Below the pieces are notes generated by a model. The model was not told where the DNA came from and searched no databases. It saw only the letters and a program-made list of their open reading frames with translations. Of a DNA stretch of 64,000 nucleotides, positions 8,637 through 17,658 are shown piece after piece (position 1 is the first letter of the stretch; each line of letters starts with the position of its first letter). The stretch comes from Streptomyces sp. (GTDB taxonomy: Bacteria > Actinomycetota > Actinomycetes > Streptomycetales > Streptomycetaceae), in the NCBI RefSeq assembly GCF_031181555.1, contig NZ_JAPSKQ010000004.1:28086-92085 (forward strand), in the 5' to 3' direction. The position numbers and the translations under genes were made by a program.

Positions 8637-10055
8637 TCACACGGCGGTCTCCTCGGGGCCGATCCGGCTGCGCACGGCGGTCTGCACCTCGGCCTCCTCG
8701 GCCGGGTCGGCGGCGAGCCGGCGCAGGCGCTCGACGACCCGGGTGTCCCCGGTCTCGGCGTGCCGGGCGGCGATCTCGCGGGTGGACTCCTCGCAGTCCC
8801 ACAGGCACTCGACGGCGAAGCCGGTGCCGAAGGAGGGGTCGGTGGCGGCGAGGGCGCGCGCGGCCCGGCCCCGCAGATGGGACGAGGCGGTCTCGCGGTA
8901 GACGTGCCGGAGCACGGGGGCGGCGCAGGTGATGCCGAGGCGTCCGGCGCCGTCGACGAGGGTCCACAGGGTGGGCGCGTCGGGCCCCTCCCCCCGCACC
9001 GCCTCGCGGAGCGCCGCGAGGACCGGGTCACGGTCCTGGATCCCGCCCCGGCAGGCGAGGACGCGGCCGGCGGCGGCGCCCAGCGCGTCGGGTCGGCGGG
9101 CCCAGCCGCGCGCCCGGTCGACGGCCGTGAGACTGCGCATGCGCTCGAAGGCGTCGACGGCGGCCTCCACGACGGCCGGCGAGCCCGTGGCCACGGCGCC
9201 CTCGATCAGCTCGAGGGCGTCGGGATCATTGCTGTCGGCGAGGTACCGCAGGGCGGTGCACCGGGCTCCCTCGGTGCCGTCCTTGGCGGCCTGGACGATC
9301 TCGGGCCGGTCCTCGGGGCCCGCCACGGCGGTGAGACAGCGGGCGGCCGGGACATGGAGCGCGGCGCCGCGTTCGACGCCTTGCTGGGCCCACTCGAACA
9401 CGGCTCGCACGCTCCACCCGGGGCGGGGCCCGGTGGGGCGCATCTGCCGCTGCCAGCGGTCGAAACAGCCGGCCTCCCGGGCGGCACGCACGCGCGCGGC
9501 GATGGATGCGCGCGGATCGTCGGCCCACAGGCGCCATGGCCGCGGCTCGAAGGCGTCGCGGACGGTGGCGGCCAGTTCCGCTTCGCCCTCGGCGTCGGTG
9601 GCGAACCGCGCCAGCACCGGGGCGGCGAGGGCGCGCAGGCCCGCGTCGTCGTCCCTGAGGGCGAGTTCGTCCAGGGCCCAGGCCCAGTTGGTGCCGTGGG
9701 CGGCGTACCTGCGCAACAGCGCGAGCGCGTCCCGCCTGCCGTAGGAGGCGAGGTGCCCGAGGACCGCGAGGGCGAGTCCGGTGCGCGACTCGTCGGTGTC
9801 GAGGACGTCCTCGGGGTCGAAGAGATGGGCCTCGATCGCGTCCAGTTCGCCGTGCAGATCGAGGTAGAGGCGGGCGTAGTAGAGGGAGCGGTTCTCCACC
9901 TGCCAGTCGTGGCGCGGGTCGCGCAGCACGCAGTGGTTCAGCGCCGCGAGCGCTTCGGCGCGCGGAGCGGTGAGCGCGTGCAGCGTGCCGTCGCCACGAC
10001 CCCGCTGAAGCAGGCCGAGCAGCGTACCGCTGGGCGCTATGACCGGATCGAACAT
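8637..10055 (-). CDS. HEAT-repeat-like protein
   Basis: 472 residues made of short Ala/Leu-rich helical pairs, for example RRDALALLRRYAAHGTNWAW and LRALAAPVLARFATDAEGEA, typical of HEAT/PBS-lyase-like scaffolds. No catalytic motif, signal peptide or membrane segment is visible. ATG 10055 is chosen because GTGAGG stands a few bases upstream; the in-frame GTG at 10070 lies inside that ribosome site. Such proteins usually bind other proteins; no partner is evident. A short peptide ORF lies 45 bases upstream on the same strand. Confidence 0.82.
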   Translation of the reverse strand: MFDPVIAPSGTLLGLLQRGRGDGTLHALTAPRAEALAALNHCVLRDPRHDWQVENRSLYYARLYLDLHGELDAIEAHLFDPEDVLDTDESRTGLALAVLGHLASYGRRDALALLRRYAAHGTNWAWALDELALRDDDAGLRALAAPVLARFATDAEGEAELAATVRDAFEPRPWRLWADDPRASIAARVRAAREAGCFDRWQRQMRPTGPRPGWSVRAVFEWAQQGVERGAALHVPAARCLTAVAGPEDRPEIVQAAKDGTEGARCTALRYLADSNDPDALELIEGAVATGSPAVVEAAVDAFERMRSLTAVDRARGWARRPDALGAAAGRVLACRGGIQDRDPVLAALREAVRGEGPDAPTLWTLVDGAGRLGITCAAPVLRHVYRETASSHLRGRAARALAATDPSFGTGFAVECLWDCEESTREIAARHAETGDTRVVERLRRLAADPAEEAEVQTAVRSRIGPEETAV

Positions 10056-10100
10056 GGGAAACAGCCTCACATCAAGCGTCGACGCGACCGGGGACGTGCA

Positions 10101-10160
10101 TTACCTGGCCGCGTGACAACGCGTCGGGGCGCCCGCCGTTTCCTGCTTGCTGTAGACCAT
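10101..10160 (-). CDS. Candidate 19-residue leader or small peptide
   Basis: Start ATG 10160, stop TAA 10101, reading MVYSKQETAGAPTRCHAAR. An AGAGG/GAGAGAG purine-rich stretch precedes the ATG, and about 80 percent of codons end in G or C, as expected for a translated Streptomyces frame. It lies 45 bases upstream of the HEAT-repeat gene and could be an attenuation or uORF-type leader, or an independent small peptide. One Cys and two Arg codons lie near its end. Not similar to a family I can name with certainty; the call rests on ribosome site, codon bias and position. Confidence 0.45.
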   Translation of the reverse strand: MVYSKQETAGAPTRCHAAR

Positions 10161-10355
10161 CTCTCTCTGCCTCTCGTCGGTGGCCCATGCGGACCGCATC
10201 ACGGCCCGCGCGGTGCGGCAACACCTGCCCAGCCATCGCGTCCGTGAATCACGTCGTCATGATGACCCGGCGGTCACATCTCCCGCGACCGAAATTTCGG
10301 CGGCCCTGTACCGCCTCCCCCGTTTTCCGTGTCTTCGCTGGTCAGAGCGTGTCGC

Positions 10356-10748
10356 TCAGTGCTCGCCGAACAGGTCGAGCAGTTCCGTCCGACCGAACAT
10401 CCGGGCCGTGTCGACGGCCGAGGGGGTGCCGGCGGACGGGTCGGCGCCGCCCTTCAGAAGGGCCTCGACCACCTCGGCCTCCCCCTTGAAGACCGCCCCC
10501 GCGAGGGGGGTCTGGCCCCGGTCGTTGACGCGGTCGGCGTCGGCACCGCGCTCCAGCAGCGCGCGCACCGTCCCGGCGTGGCCGTGGTAGGCGGCGAGCA
10601 TCACGAGCGAGTCGCCCCGGTCGTTGGTGAGATCGGCCGGCACTCCCGCGTCGACGTAGGCCACCAGTTCCTCGGTACGGCCACGCCGGGCCAGATCGAA
10701 GATCTTGGTCGCCAGCTCCACGACCTCGGGGTCGGGGGCTTCAGTCAT
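10356..10748 (-). CDS. Ankyrin-repeat protein
   Basis: 130 residues with about three ankyrin repeats: RGDSLVMLAAYHGHAGTVRA, the next unit with RGQTPLAGAVFKGEAEVVEA, and a C-terminal PSAVDTARMFGRTELLDLF. The repeats fill most of the protein, so it is a small protein-binding module. No signal peptide or transmembrane segment. It stands alone on the minus strand, 323 bases from the divergent smeA; the 300-base gap to the HEAT gene holds the small peptide ORF. Confidence 0.85.
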   Translation of the reverse strand: MTEAPDPEVVELATKIFDLARRGRTEELVAYVDAGVPADLTNDRGDSLVMLAAYHGHAGTVRALLERGADADRVNDRGQTPLAGAVFKGEAEVVEALLKGGADPSAGTPSAVDTARMFGRTELLDLFGEH

Positions 10749-11070
10749 CGGCCGGACCGCCTCTCACTACGCAGCACTTCGTGCATCGGGGACAGGACGT
10801 ACGTCTGCGAGCGGTGCAGAGCCGTACGGGTGAATCGCCAGGGTACTGGCTCGCGCGGCACATGACCCGATGTGCCCGAGGTAAAGATCACGGCAGACCC
10901 GCCCGGACGCAAGGGCACCGGCCCGCGGGCCGGACGAGCAGCCCCAGGACATTACCCCAATCGGGGGAAAACATCAGAAATCCACCCAGTTGCACCTTTT
11001 ATCCTATAGACACATCCTGTGATCCTGGAAGTACTCATGGTGACTGTCCCCGTGAACCAGGAGAACTCAC
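10749..11070. promoter_or_regulatory. Intergenic control region upstream of smeA
   Basis: This 322-base gap between the divergent ankyrin gene and smeA holds a 16-bp perfect palindrome at 10918-10933, a CCCC-AATC-GGGG hairpin near 10958-10969, and a locally AT-rich stretch at 10955-11030. A GACAC, the core recognised by the sporulation regulator WhiA, lies at 11009-11013. smeA-sffA is known to be sporulation-specific in S. coelicolor, so a developmental promoter is expected; I cannot place a convincing -10/-35 pair. Confidence 0.4.
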
Positions 11071-11265
11071 ATGATCGTCTCGATCTCATGCGTGGTCCTG
11101 CTCGGCATCGTCGTCTTCATCTTCTTCCGCAAGGACGGGTTGAAGGCGTCGCACGCCCTGGTGGCGATGCTGTTCGGCTTCTATCTGGCCAGTACGGCCA
11201 TCGCCCCCAGCATCAAGGCCGGCGGCGAAAGCCTGGCCAGCCTCCTGGGCGGATTCAAGTTCTGA
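11071..11265 (+). CDS. smeA: Small membrane protein SmeA
   Basis: 64 residues with two hydrophobic segments (about 3-19 and 27-45) joined by RKDGLKASH. It sits directly upstream of a SpoIIIE/FtsK-like gene. This matches the S. coelicolor smeA-sffA pair, in which the small membrane protein SmeA brings SffA to sporulation septa and affects septation and DNA segregation. ATG 11071 follows GGAG. Identification rests on size, topology and the fixed partner gene. Confidence 0.85.
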   Translation: MIVSISCVVLLGIVVFIFFRKDGLKASHALVAMLFGFYLASTAIAPSIKAGGESLASLLGGFKF

Positions 11266-11310
11266 TCCGTCTCTCCACGCCCCGCCCGTACCCACCTTCT
11301 GGAGGCAGCA

Positions 11311-13107
11311 GTGGCCCGGCGCCCCCTCCCCCACATTCTGAGCAACGGCAGCGCACAGCTCGCCCGGAGCCGGGAGCTGGTCAGGACGGCGGCCGACAGC
11401 GCCACGGACGTCCTCCACCCGCTGATCACCATCGCGCGCGGTCTGCGCCGGCTGGCCTCGGCCGGGCGGCGCAGGTGGGCCGACACGCCCAAGGACAGGC
11501 GCGGCGCGCTGCTCTTCCTGGTGGCGTCGGTCGTGCTGGTCGTGGCGCTCGCGCCGTACGGCCCGCTGCTCGCCGTCATCACCCTGATGGCCGTGGCGGC
11601 CTGGCAGGGCCGGGACCGCGCCCCGGTGGCGCCCGATGGACCCGACGAGGCCCAGATCCGGCGCCTGAAGTCGCTGTACGAGGCCCTGGTGCCGTACTTC
11701 TCGGTCGCCGAGGACCCGGAACCGCTCTACGCCCACGGCGGCGACTGGGGGAAGGCCTTCCCCGAGTACGAGTTCGACGACACCGGCCGCATCACGCACC
11801 TGGTGATCAGCTATCCCGCCTACTTCACCGACGGCGAGCCGGAGTCCCGGGCGCGGATCGAGCACCTGCTCAGCGCCAAGTCGGGGCGCGGTCGCGAGTA
11901 CCACTTCGCGTGGGACGAGGAGGGCAACCAGCTCACGGTCCGCGTCCTCGCGCCCCTGCCCACCGACATCGCCGCCCAGCCCTTCGTCACGTCCCCCGGC
12001 GAGACGGTCCTCGGCTTCACCGACCCCATCCGGGTGCGGCGGACGCTGCCGCTCACCCACGGCGAGGAGCAGCGCGACGTTCCACCGGTCGTCTGGCGCA
12101 CCGGCATCCGCTCCACCGAGCCCCATCTGCTCGCGCTCGGCCAGCCGGGCAGCGGCACCTCGACCCTGCTGCGCTCCATCGCCCTCCAGGCCCTCCACCA
12201 CGGTGACGTGGTGATCGTCGACGGCGGTGGCACCGGTGAGTACGCCTGCCTGACCGGCCGGGACGGCGTGCTCGCCGTCGAGTGCGGGCTGACGGGGGCG
12301 CTGGCGAGCCTGGAGTGGGCCGCGCACGAGACGGAGCGCCGGCTGAGCGCCGCGAACCGTGCCCATCAGGCGGGCGATCCGCCGCCCGAGGACACCAGGC
12401 GGCCCCTGTGGATCCTGCTGGACCGGCCGAGCGCGTTCACGCACCTGGCCGCCGCGGAGGGCCGTGAGGATCCCCAGTCGCTGCTCCACGTCCCGCTGCG
12501 GCACGGCCGCCCGGCGAACGTCACCGTGGTCGTCGCGGATCAGCTGGACAGCCTGGAGACCCTCAGCGCCCCGGTACGGCAGCACACGCGCGCGCGTGTC
12601 GTCCTCGGCCCCGCGACGGCGGAGCAGCTGGAGGCCGTCCTGGGCGCGCCCCCGCACACCACCCCCGTCGACCAGGTCCCCGCGGGCCGCGGTTACGCCC
12701 GCCTGGGCGTGGGACCGGTCCACCGCCTCCAGGTACCGGCCACGCCGGACCCGTACGACGACGCCACCAGCGACGCCCACCGGCAGGCCGTACTGGACCT
12801 GTTGCCGCCGCGCACGGCTCCGGCGGAGGACGCGGCCCCGTCATGGCCGTTCCCGGAGCGGGCGGACCCGGAAGCGGTCCCGGTGGGGGCGGTGCTCCCG
12901 GACAAGCTGCCCGCGGAGCCCGTGCCTCTGGAGAAGGAACCGGTGGAGAAGGAGCCGGTGGAGAAGGCGCTGCCCGGGAAGGCGCTCCCCGACGAGCCGT
13001 CCCCCGTGGAGGTCGCCTCGGAGAAGGTGCCTGCCGAGGCCGCCGTCCCGGAGGACGTCGCCACGGCAGCGGTCCCCAAGGAGGCGGCGGTCGCGGAGTC
13101 CTCCTAG
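11311..13107 (+). CDS. sffA: SpoIIIE/FtsK-like septal protein SffA
   Basis: 598 residues. Two N-terminal membrane segments lie at about residues 70-105 (LLFLVASVVLVVAL and LLAVITLMAVAAW), followed by an FtsK-like ATPase domain at about 240-490. The P-loop at 277-284 reads GQPGSGTS, with Thr283 where Walker A normally has Lys. A Walker-B-like PLWILLD has Asp but no following Glu. The C-terminal ~80 residues are low-complexity, with Glu-Lys-Pro-Val repeats. GTG 11311 follows GGAGG. It partners SmeA at sporulation septa. The lost Lys raises the question of whether it hydrolyses ATP. Confidence 0.86.
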   Translation: MARRPLPHILSNGSAQLARSRELVRTAADSATDVLHPLITIARGLRRLASAGRRRWADTPKDRRGALLFLVASVVLVVALAPYGPLLAVITLMAVAAWQGRDRAPVAPDGPDEAQIRRLKSLYEALVPYFSVAEDPEPLYAHGGDWGKAFPEYEFDDTGRITHLVISYPAYFTDGEPESRARIEHLLSAKSGRGREYHFAWDEEGNQLTVRVLAPLPTDIAAQPFVTSPGETVLGFTDPIRVRRTLPLTHGEEQRDVPPVVWRTGIRSTEPHLLALGQPGSGTSTLLRSIALQALHHGDVVIVDGGGTGEYACLTGRDGVLAVECGLTGALASLEWAAHETERRLSAANRAHQAGDPPPEDTRRPLWILLDRPSAFTHLAAAEGREDPQSLLHVPLRHGRPANVTVVVADQLDSLETLSAPVRQHTRARVVLGPATAEQLEAVLGAPPHTTPVDQVPAGRGYARLGVGPVHRLQVPATPDPYDDATSDAHRQAVLDLLPPRTAPAEDAAPSWPFPERADPEAVPVGAVLPDKLPAEPVPLEKEPVEKEPVEKALPGKALPDEPSPVEVASEKVPAEAAVPEDVATAAVPKEAAVAESS

Positions 13108-13120
13108 CACGCGCCGCCGG

Positions 13121-14620
13121 CTACGCCACGAACGTGCGCGGCGCCTCCGCCCCCGAGGTCCCGCCGGTCTCCACCACCCGTGCCGCCGCGGCCAGCCGCA
13201 CCGCGGCCTCCTCCGCCACCGCGCCGCCCACGGTGAACGGCAGCCGCACGTATCCCTCGAACGCCCCGTCGACCCCGAAGCGCGGCCCGGACGGCACCCG
13301 CACCCCGACCCGCTCCCCCGCCTCGGCCAGCCGTGAGCCCGAGAGCCCGCCGGTGCGCACCCACAGCGTGAGCCCGCCCCGCGGGACCTCGAACTCCCAG
13401 CCGGGCAGCTTCCGCCGCACCGCCGCGACCAGCGCGTCCCGGTTCTCCCGGGCCTGCGCGCGCCGCGCCTCGACGGCCTGTTCCCAGCCGCCCGTGCCGA
13501 ACAGCCAGTTCACCGCCAGCTGCTCCAGCACGGGTGTGCCCAGGTCGGCGTACGCGCGCGCGGCGACCAGGCTGCGGACCACGTCGGGGGCCGCGCGCAC
13601 CCAGCCGATGCGCATCCCGGCCCAGAAGGCCTTGCTCGCCGAACCGACCGTGATCACCGTGGACCCGGCCGGGTCGAAGGCGCACACCGGGCGCGGCATC
13701 TCCACATCGGGGTCGAGCCACAGCTCGCTCATCGTCTCGTCGGCGACCAGCACCGTCCCCGCCGACCGCGCCGCGTCCACCAGCCGGCGCCGCTGGTCCT
13801 CGTCGGCGAGCGCACCGGTCGGGTTGTGGAAGTCGGCGACGACGTACGCGATCCGGGGCGCCGCCTCCCGCAGCACCTGCCGCCAGCGGTCCAGGTCCCA
13901 GCCGTCGAGCCCTTCGGCCATGGCCACGGGGACGAGCCGGGCGCCGGCCTCCCGCATCAGCTGGAGGATGTTGGCGTAGGACGGCGACTCGACGGCGATG
14001 CGCTCGCCGCGCCCGCCGAAGAGGTGGCAGATGGCGTCGATGGCGCCCATCGCCCCGGTCGTCACCATGATCTGCTCGGGCATGGTCGGGATGCCCCGCG
14101 CGGTGTAGCGGTCGGCGATCATCGAGCGCAGCGCGGGCAGCCCGGCGGGATAGTCGCCGTGGGTGTGCGCGTACGGCGGCAGCTCCTCCAGGGCGCCCTG
14201 CACGGCACGCGTGAGCCACGGTTCGGGTGCGGGCAGCGCGGCGCAGCCGAGGTCGATCATCGAGCCGAGGGCCTCGGGCGGCAGCGGTTCGAGGCCCCGC
14301 GCGGGCACCGGGTTGCCGGCCGGGACGGCGGTCCAGCTGCCCGCGCCGCGCCGTGACTCCAGGAATCCCTCGGTGCGCAGTGCCTCGTAGGCGGCGGCGA
14401 CGGTGGTGCGGCTGACGGACAGGGCGAGGGCGAGTTCCCGTTCGGCGGGCAGCCGCGCGGCGACCGGTACCCGCCCTTCGAGCACCAGCAGCCGGATGCC
14501 GTCGGCGAGCGCGCGGTAGGCGGGCGGGCGGCGGGTTCCGGGGCCGGCCGGACGGTCCTGCTGGGAGTTGAGCAGCCGGGCGAGCTGTGCGGCACCCACC
14601 GCCGAGGTCCACTGCGCCAT
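13121..14620 (-). CDS. MocR/PdxR-type regulator (GntR wHTH fused to aminotransferase)
   Basis: 499 residues. An N-terminal GntR winged helix (about 34-100, with RLPAERELALALSVSRTTVAAA) is fused to a fold-type I aminotransferase domain. The PLP-binding Lys is at about 330 in VGSASKAFWAGMRIGW, and the HNPTG motif is at about 265. Members of this class sense PLP or amino-acid ligands and often regulate a divergent gene. ATG 14620 follows GGAAGGTGG; an in-frame GTG at 14707 would add 29 residues and overlap the neighbour's start region. Divergent from the YczE-like membrane gene, the commonest MocR partner, which is its likely target. Confidence 0.92.
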   Translation of the reverse strand: MAQWTSAVGAAQLARLLNSQQDRPAGPGTRRPPAYRALADGIRLLVLEGRVPVAARLPAERELALALSVSRTTVAAAYEALRTEGFLESRRGAGSWTAVPAGNPVPARGLEPLPPEALGSMIDLGCAALPAPEPWLTRAVQGALEELPPYAHTHGDYPAGLPALRSMIADRYTARGIPTMPEQIMVTTGAMGAIDAICHLFGGRGERIAVESPSYANILQLMREAGARLVPVAMAEGLDGWDLDRWRQVLREAAPRIAYVVADFHNPTGALADEDQRRRLVDAARSAGTVLVADETMSELWLDPDVEMPRPVCAFDPAGSTVITVGSASKAFWAGMRIGWVRAAPDVVRSLVAARAYADLGTPVLEQLAVNWLFGTGGWEQAVEARRAQARENRDALVAAVRRKLPGWEFEVPRGGLTLWVRTGGLSGSRLAEAGERVGVRVPSGPRFGVDGAFEGYVRLPFTVGGAVAEEAAVRLAAAARVVETGGTSGAEAPRTFVA

Positions 14621-14720
14621 GAGAATCAGTCCACCTTCCCCGAATTGGCCCTGGATGACGTCCCCGTCCACGCCACAGGGTGTCATGCATCGGTCCACTT
14701 CCACCACAGGGGGGCATACC

Positions 14721-15386
14721 TTGTCCAGCCAGTCGTCCCGGCACGGGCATCTCGCACGCCGGCTGTTCCAGCTGTACGCCGGACTGGCGCTGTACGGCGC
14801 GAGTTCGGCGCTGCTCGTGCGGTCGGGGCTCGGCCTGGAGCCGTGGAACGTGCTGCACCAGGGCCTGTCCGAGCGGACGGGGCTGTCGATGGGCGTGGTG
14901 CTGACCGTCGTGGGCGCGGTGGTGCTGCTGCTGTGGATCCCGCTGCGTCAGCGGCCGGGTCTGGGCACGGTCTCCAACGTCCTGGTGATCGGCGCGGTGA
15001 TGGACGCGACGCTGGCCGTGGTGCCGGACGCGCACGGCCTCGCCGCCCGCGCGACGCTGATGGCGGCGGGCATCGTGCTGAACGGCGCGGCGACCGGGTC
15101 GTACATCGCGGCGCGCTTCGGCCCGGGCCCGCGCGACGGGCTGATGACGGGGCTGCACCAGCGCACGGGGGTGTCGGTCCGCCTGGTCCGCACGGCCATC
15201 GAGATCACGGTGGTGGCCACCGGCTTCGTCCTCGGCGGCACCGTCGGCGTCGGCACCCTGCTGTACGCGGTGACCATCGGTCCGCTCGCCCAGCTGTTCC
15301 TGCGCGTGTTCGCCGTCCCCTCGGCATCCGGCGGCGGCACGGTCGTTGCCACGGGTCAACCACGGCGGGCGATACTGCGTCCGTGA
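14721..15386 (+). CDS. YczE/YitT-like integral membrane protein
   Basis: About 221 residues with five or six membrane segments. It begins LARRLFQLYAGLALYGASSAL and contains GLGLEPWNVLHQGL, typical of the YczE family usually encoded beside MocR regulators. TTG 14721 is preferred because AGGGGGG precedes it; ATG 14685, 12 codons upstream, is the alternative and would leave only a 64-base divergent promoter region. The stop overlaps the next gene (GTGA). Probably a membrane transporter, with the ligand sensed by the adjacent MocR protein; the substrate is unknown. Confidence 0.82.
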   Translation: MSSQSSRHGHLARRLFQLYAGLALYGASSALLVRSGLGLEPWNVLHQGLSERTGLSMGVVLTVVGAVVLLLWIPLRQRPGLGTVSNVLVIGAVMDATLAVVPDAHGLAARATLMAAGIVLNGAATGSYIAARFGPGPRDGLMTGLHQRTGVSVRLVRTAIEITVVATGFVLGGTVGVGTLLYAVTIGPLAQLFLRVFAVPSASGGGTVVATGQPRRAILRP

Positions 15387-16150
15387 CCCCGCGGATACGC
15401 CACCCCTACCTCGACCACCCCGGCCCGATCGCCTTCGCCCACCGGGGCGGGGCGGCGGACGGCCTGGAGAACACCGTGCGCCAGTTCCGACGCGCCGTCG
15501 AGGCGGGCTACCGGTACATCGAGACCGACGTGCACGCCACGCGCGACGGCCGGCTCGTCGCCTTCCACGACGCGACCCTGGACCGGGTGACGGACGGCGC
15601 GGGCCGGATCGCCGACCTGCCGTGGCGGGACGTGCGCCGCGCGCGCGTGGCGGGCGAGGAACCGGTGCCCCTGTTCGAGGAACTCCTGGAGGCCTTCCCC
15701 GGGGTGCGCTGGAACGTCGACGTCAAGGCCGAAGCGGCCCTCCTGCCCTTCCTGGAACTGGTCGAGCGCGCGAACGCCTGGGACCGGATCTGCCTCGGCT
15801 CGTTCTCCGAGGCCCGCGTGGTGCGCGCCCAGCGGCTGGCCGGTCCGCGGCTGGCCACGTCGTACGGGACGCGGGGCGTGCTGAACCTGCGGCTGCGGTC
15901 GTGGGGGCTGCCGGCCGCGGTGCGCCGGTCGGCCGTGGCCGCCCAGGTTCCCGAGATGCAGTCGGGCATCCAGGTGGTGGACCACCGCTTCGTGCGCGCG
16001 GCCCACGCGCGCGGGCTGCAGGTGCACGTGTGGACGGTCAACGAACCCGACCGGATGCACCGGCTCCTGGACCTCGGAGTGGATGGCATCATGACCGATC
16101 ACATCGGCACACTGCGCAAGGTCATGGAGGACCGCGGCGTCTGGGTCTGA
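15383..16150 (+). CDS. Glycerophosphodiester phosphodiesterase
   Basis: 255 residues, a GDPD TIM barrel. It has the catalytic IAFAHRGG near the N-terminus, then GLENTVRQF, YIETDVHATRDG with the metal-binding Glu and Asp, and LVAFHDATLDRVTDG. The C-terminal LQVHVWTVNEPDRMHRL is also typical. It hydrolyses deacylated phospholipids to glycerol-3-phosphate and an alcohol. No signal peptide, so cytoplasmic. GTG 15383 overlaps the preceding stop by four bases. Confidence 0.93.
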   Translation: MTPRIRHPYLDHPGPIAFAHRGGAADGLENTVRQFRRAVEAGYRYIETDVHATRDGRLVAFHDATLDRVTDGAGRIADLPWRDVRRARVAGEEPVPLFEELLEAFPGVRWNVDVKAEAALLPFLELVERANAWDRICLGSFSEARVVRAQRLAGPRLATSYGTRGVLNLRLRSWGLPAAVRRSAVAAQVPEMQSGIQVVDHRFVRAAHARGLQVHVWTVNEPDRMHRLLDLGVDGIMTDHIGTLRKVMEDRGVWV

Positions 16151-16200
16151 GACCCGGTCCCCGACGGCTCCGCGCGTTCACGGGGAAGCGAGGGGCACGG

Positions 16201-17550
16201 GTGGGCACCGACACCGTGCGGTCACCGGCGGCGGACGAGGCCGCCGACCGGCGGCGCGAGCAACGCGGCTGGTACTTCTACGACTGGGCGTGCTCCGTGT
16301 ACTCCACGAGCGTGCTCACCGTGTTCCTCGGCCCCTATCTGACGTCGGTGGCCGAGTCGGCCGCGGACGCGGAGGGGTTCGTCCATCCGCTGGGCGTCCC
16401 GGTGCGCGCGGGCTCCTTCTTCGCGTACGCGGTGTCCCTGTCGGTGATCCTGGCCGTGCTGGTGATGCCGCTGGTGGGCGCCGCCGCCGACCGCACCGGC
16501 CGCAAGAAGCCGCTCCTCGCGGCCGCCGCCTACACGGGTGCCGCGGCGACGGCGGGCATGTTCTTCCTCGACGGTGAGCGCTATCTGCTCGGTGGGGCGC
16601 TGCTGATCGTGGCGAACGCGGCGCAGTCCGTGGCGATGATGCTCTACAACTCGTACCTGCCGCAGATCGCCCCGCCGGAGGAGCGGGACGCGGTCTCCTC
16701 CCGCGGCTGGGCCTTCGGATACGCGGCCGGGGCCCTGGTCCTCGTCGCGAACCTCGTCCTCTACACCGGCCACGACGCCTTCGGGGTCTCCGAGGGCACG
16801 GCGGTCCGCATCTGTCTGGCGTCGGCCGGTCTGTGGTGGGGCGCCTTCGCTCTGATACCGCTGCGCCGGCTGCGCGACCGCCGTGCCCCCGCGCGGGAGG
16901 CGGCCGCCCTGCCGGGCTTCCGGCAGCTCGCGGCGACCGTCCGCGACATGCGCCGCCACCCGCTGACGCTCTCCTTCCTGCTGGCCTACCTGGTCTACAA
17001 CGACGGCATCCAGACGGTGATCTCGCAGGCCTCGGTCTACGGCTCGAAGGAGCTGGGGCTCGGGCAGTCGACGCTCATCGTCGCCGTGCTGCTGGTCCAG
17101 GTGCTGGCCGTGGCCGGCGCGCTGGCGCTGGGCCGGCTGGCCCGGCGGTACGGGGCGAAGCGCACGATCCTCGGCTCGCTGGTCGCCTGGACGCTGACGC
17201 TGGCCGCCGGGTACTTCCTGCCCGCGGGGGCCCCGGTGTGGTTCTTCGTCCTGGCCGCGGGGATCGGGCTGGTCCTCGGCGGCAGCCAGGCGCTGTCCCG
17301 GTCCCTGTTCTCCCACCTCGTACCGCCCGGCAAGGAGGCCGAGTACTTCTCGGCGTACGAGATGAGCGACCGCGGGATGAGCTGGCTCGGGCCGCTGCTG
17401 TTCGGGCTCACCTACCAGCTGACGGGCAGTTACCGGGACGCGATCATCTCGCTGGTGGGCTTCTTCGTGCTCGGGTTCGTGCTGCTCGCGCGGGTTCCGG
17501 TGCGGCGGGCGATCACCGACGCGGGCAATCCGGTCCCCAAGAGGATTTAG
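16201..17550 (+). CDS. UMF1-type MFS transporter
   Basis: 449 residues, 11-12 membrane segments. QRGWYFYDWACSVYSTSVL at the N-terminus is the signature of the UMF1/Atg22-like MFS branch; ADRTGRKKPLL is the motif-A loop. Yeast Atg22 exports amino acids from the vacuole; bacterial members are uncharacterised. GTG 16201 follows GAGGGG. It lies 50 bases after the phosphodiesterase gene on the same strand, so may share its transcript. Confidence 0.88.
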   Translation: MGTDTVRSPAADEAADRRREQRGWYFYDWACSVYSTSVLTVFLGPYLTSVAESAADAEGFVHPLGVPVRAGSFFAYAVSLSVILAVLVMPLVGAAADRTGRKKPLLAAAAYTGAAATAGMFFLDGERYLLGGALLIVANAAQSVAMMLYNSYLPQIAPPEERDAVSSRGWAFGYAAGALVLVANLVLYTGHDAFGVSEGTAVRICLASAGLWWGAFALIPLRRLRDRRAPAREAAALPGFRQLAATVRDMRRHPLTLSFLLAYLVYNDGIQTVISQASVYGSKELGLGQSTLIVAVLLVQVLAVAGALALGRLARRYGAKRTILGSLVAWTLTLAAGYFLPAGAPVWFFVLAAGIGLVLGGSQALSRSLFSHLVPPGKEAEYFSAYEMSDRGMSWLGPLLFGLTYQLTGSYRDAIISLVGFFVLGFVLLARVPVRRAITDAGNPVPKRI

Positions 17551-17632
17551 CGCTGGACGCGAAAGGGCGGTAGTGTACGCGTTTGGCCTACCAGGCGTAC
17601 CGTTACTGCGCGTCAAAGATGCCGAAACGCGG

Positions 17633-17658
17633 TGTCACATCTGCTAGCAGACGTGACA
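17633..17658. promoter_or_regulatory. 26-bp near-perfect palindrome upstream of rbpA
   Basis: TGTCAC and GTGACA arms flank a TCTGC-TA-GCAGA core; only one symmetric base pair is broken in the full 26 bases. It lies 83 bases after the UMF1 stop and about 100 bases before the SigR-type promoter. No U-tract follows, so a protein-binding site is as likely as a terminator. Confidence 0.4.

Noticed and set aside
12915..12970. Short tandem repeats near the end of sffA, considered as CRISPR or repeat array
   Set aside because: They are in frame, encode Glu-Lys-Pro-Val repeats of the SffA tail and lack unique spacers.
11311..13107. FtsK-like gene as a plasmid or integrative-element transfer gene (Tra)
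   Set aside because: Its upstream partner is a SmeA-type small membrane protein, and no integrase, att site or conjugation genes are nearby.
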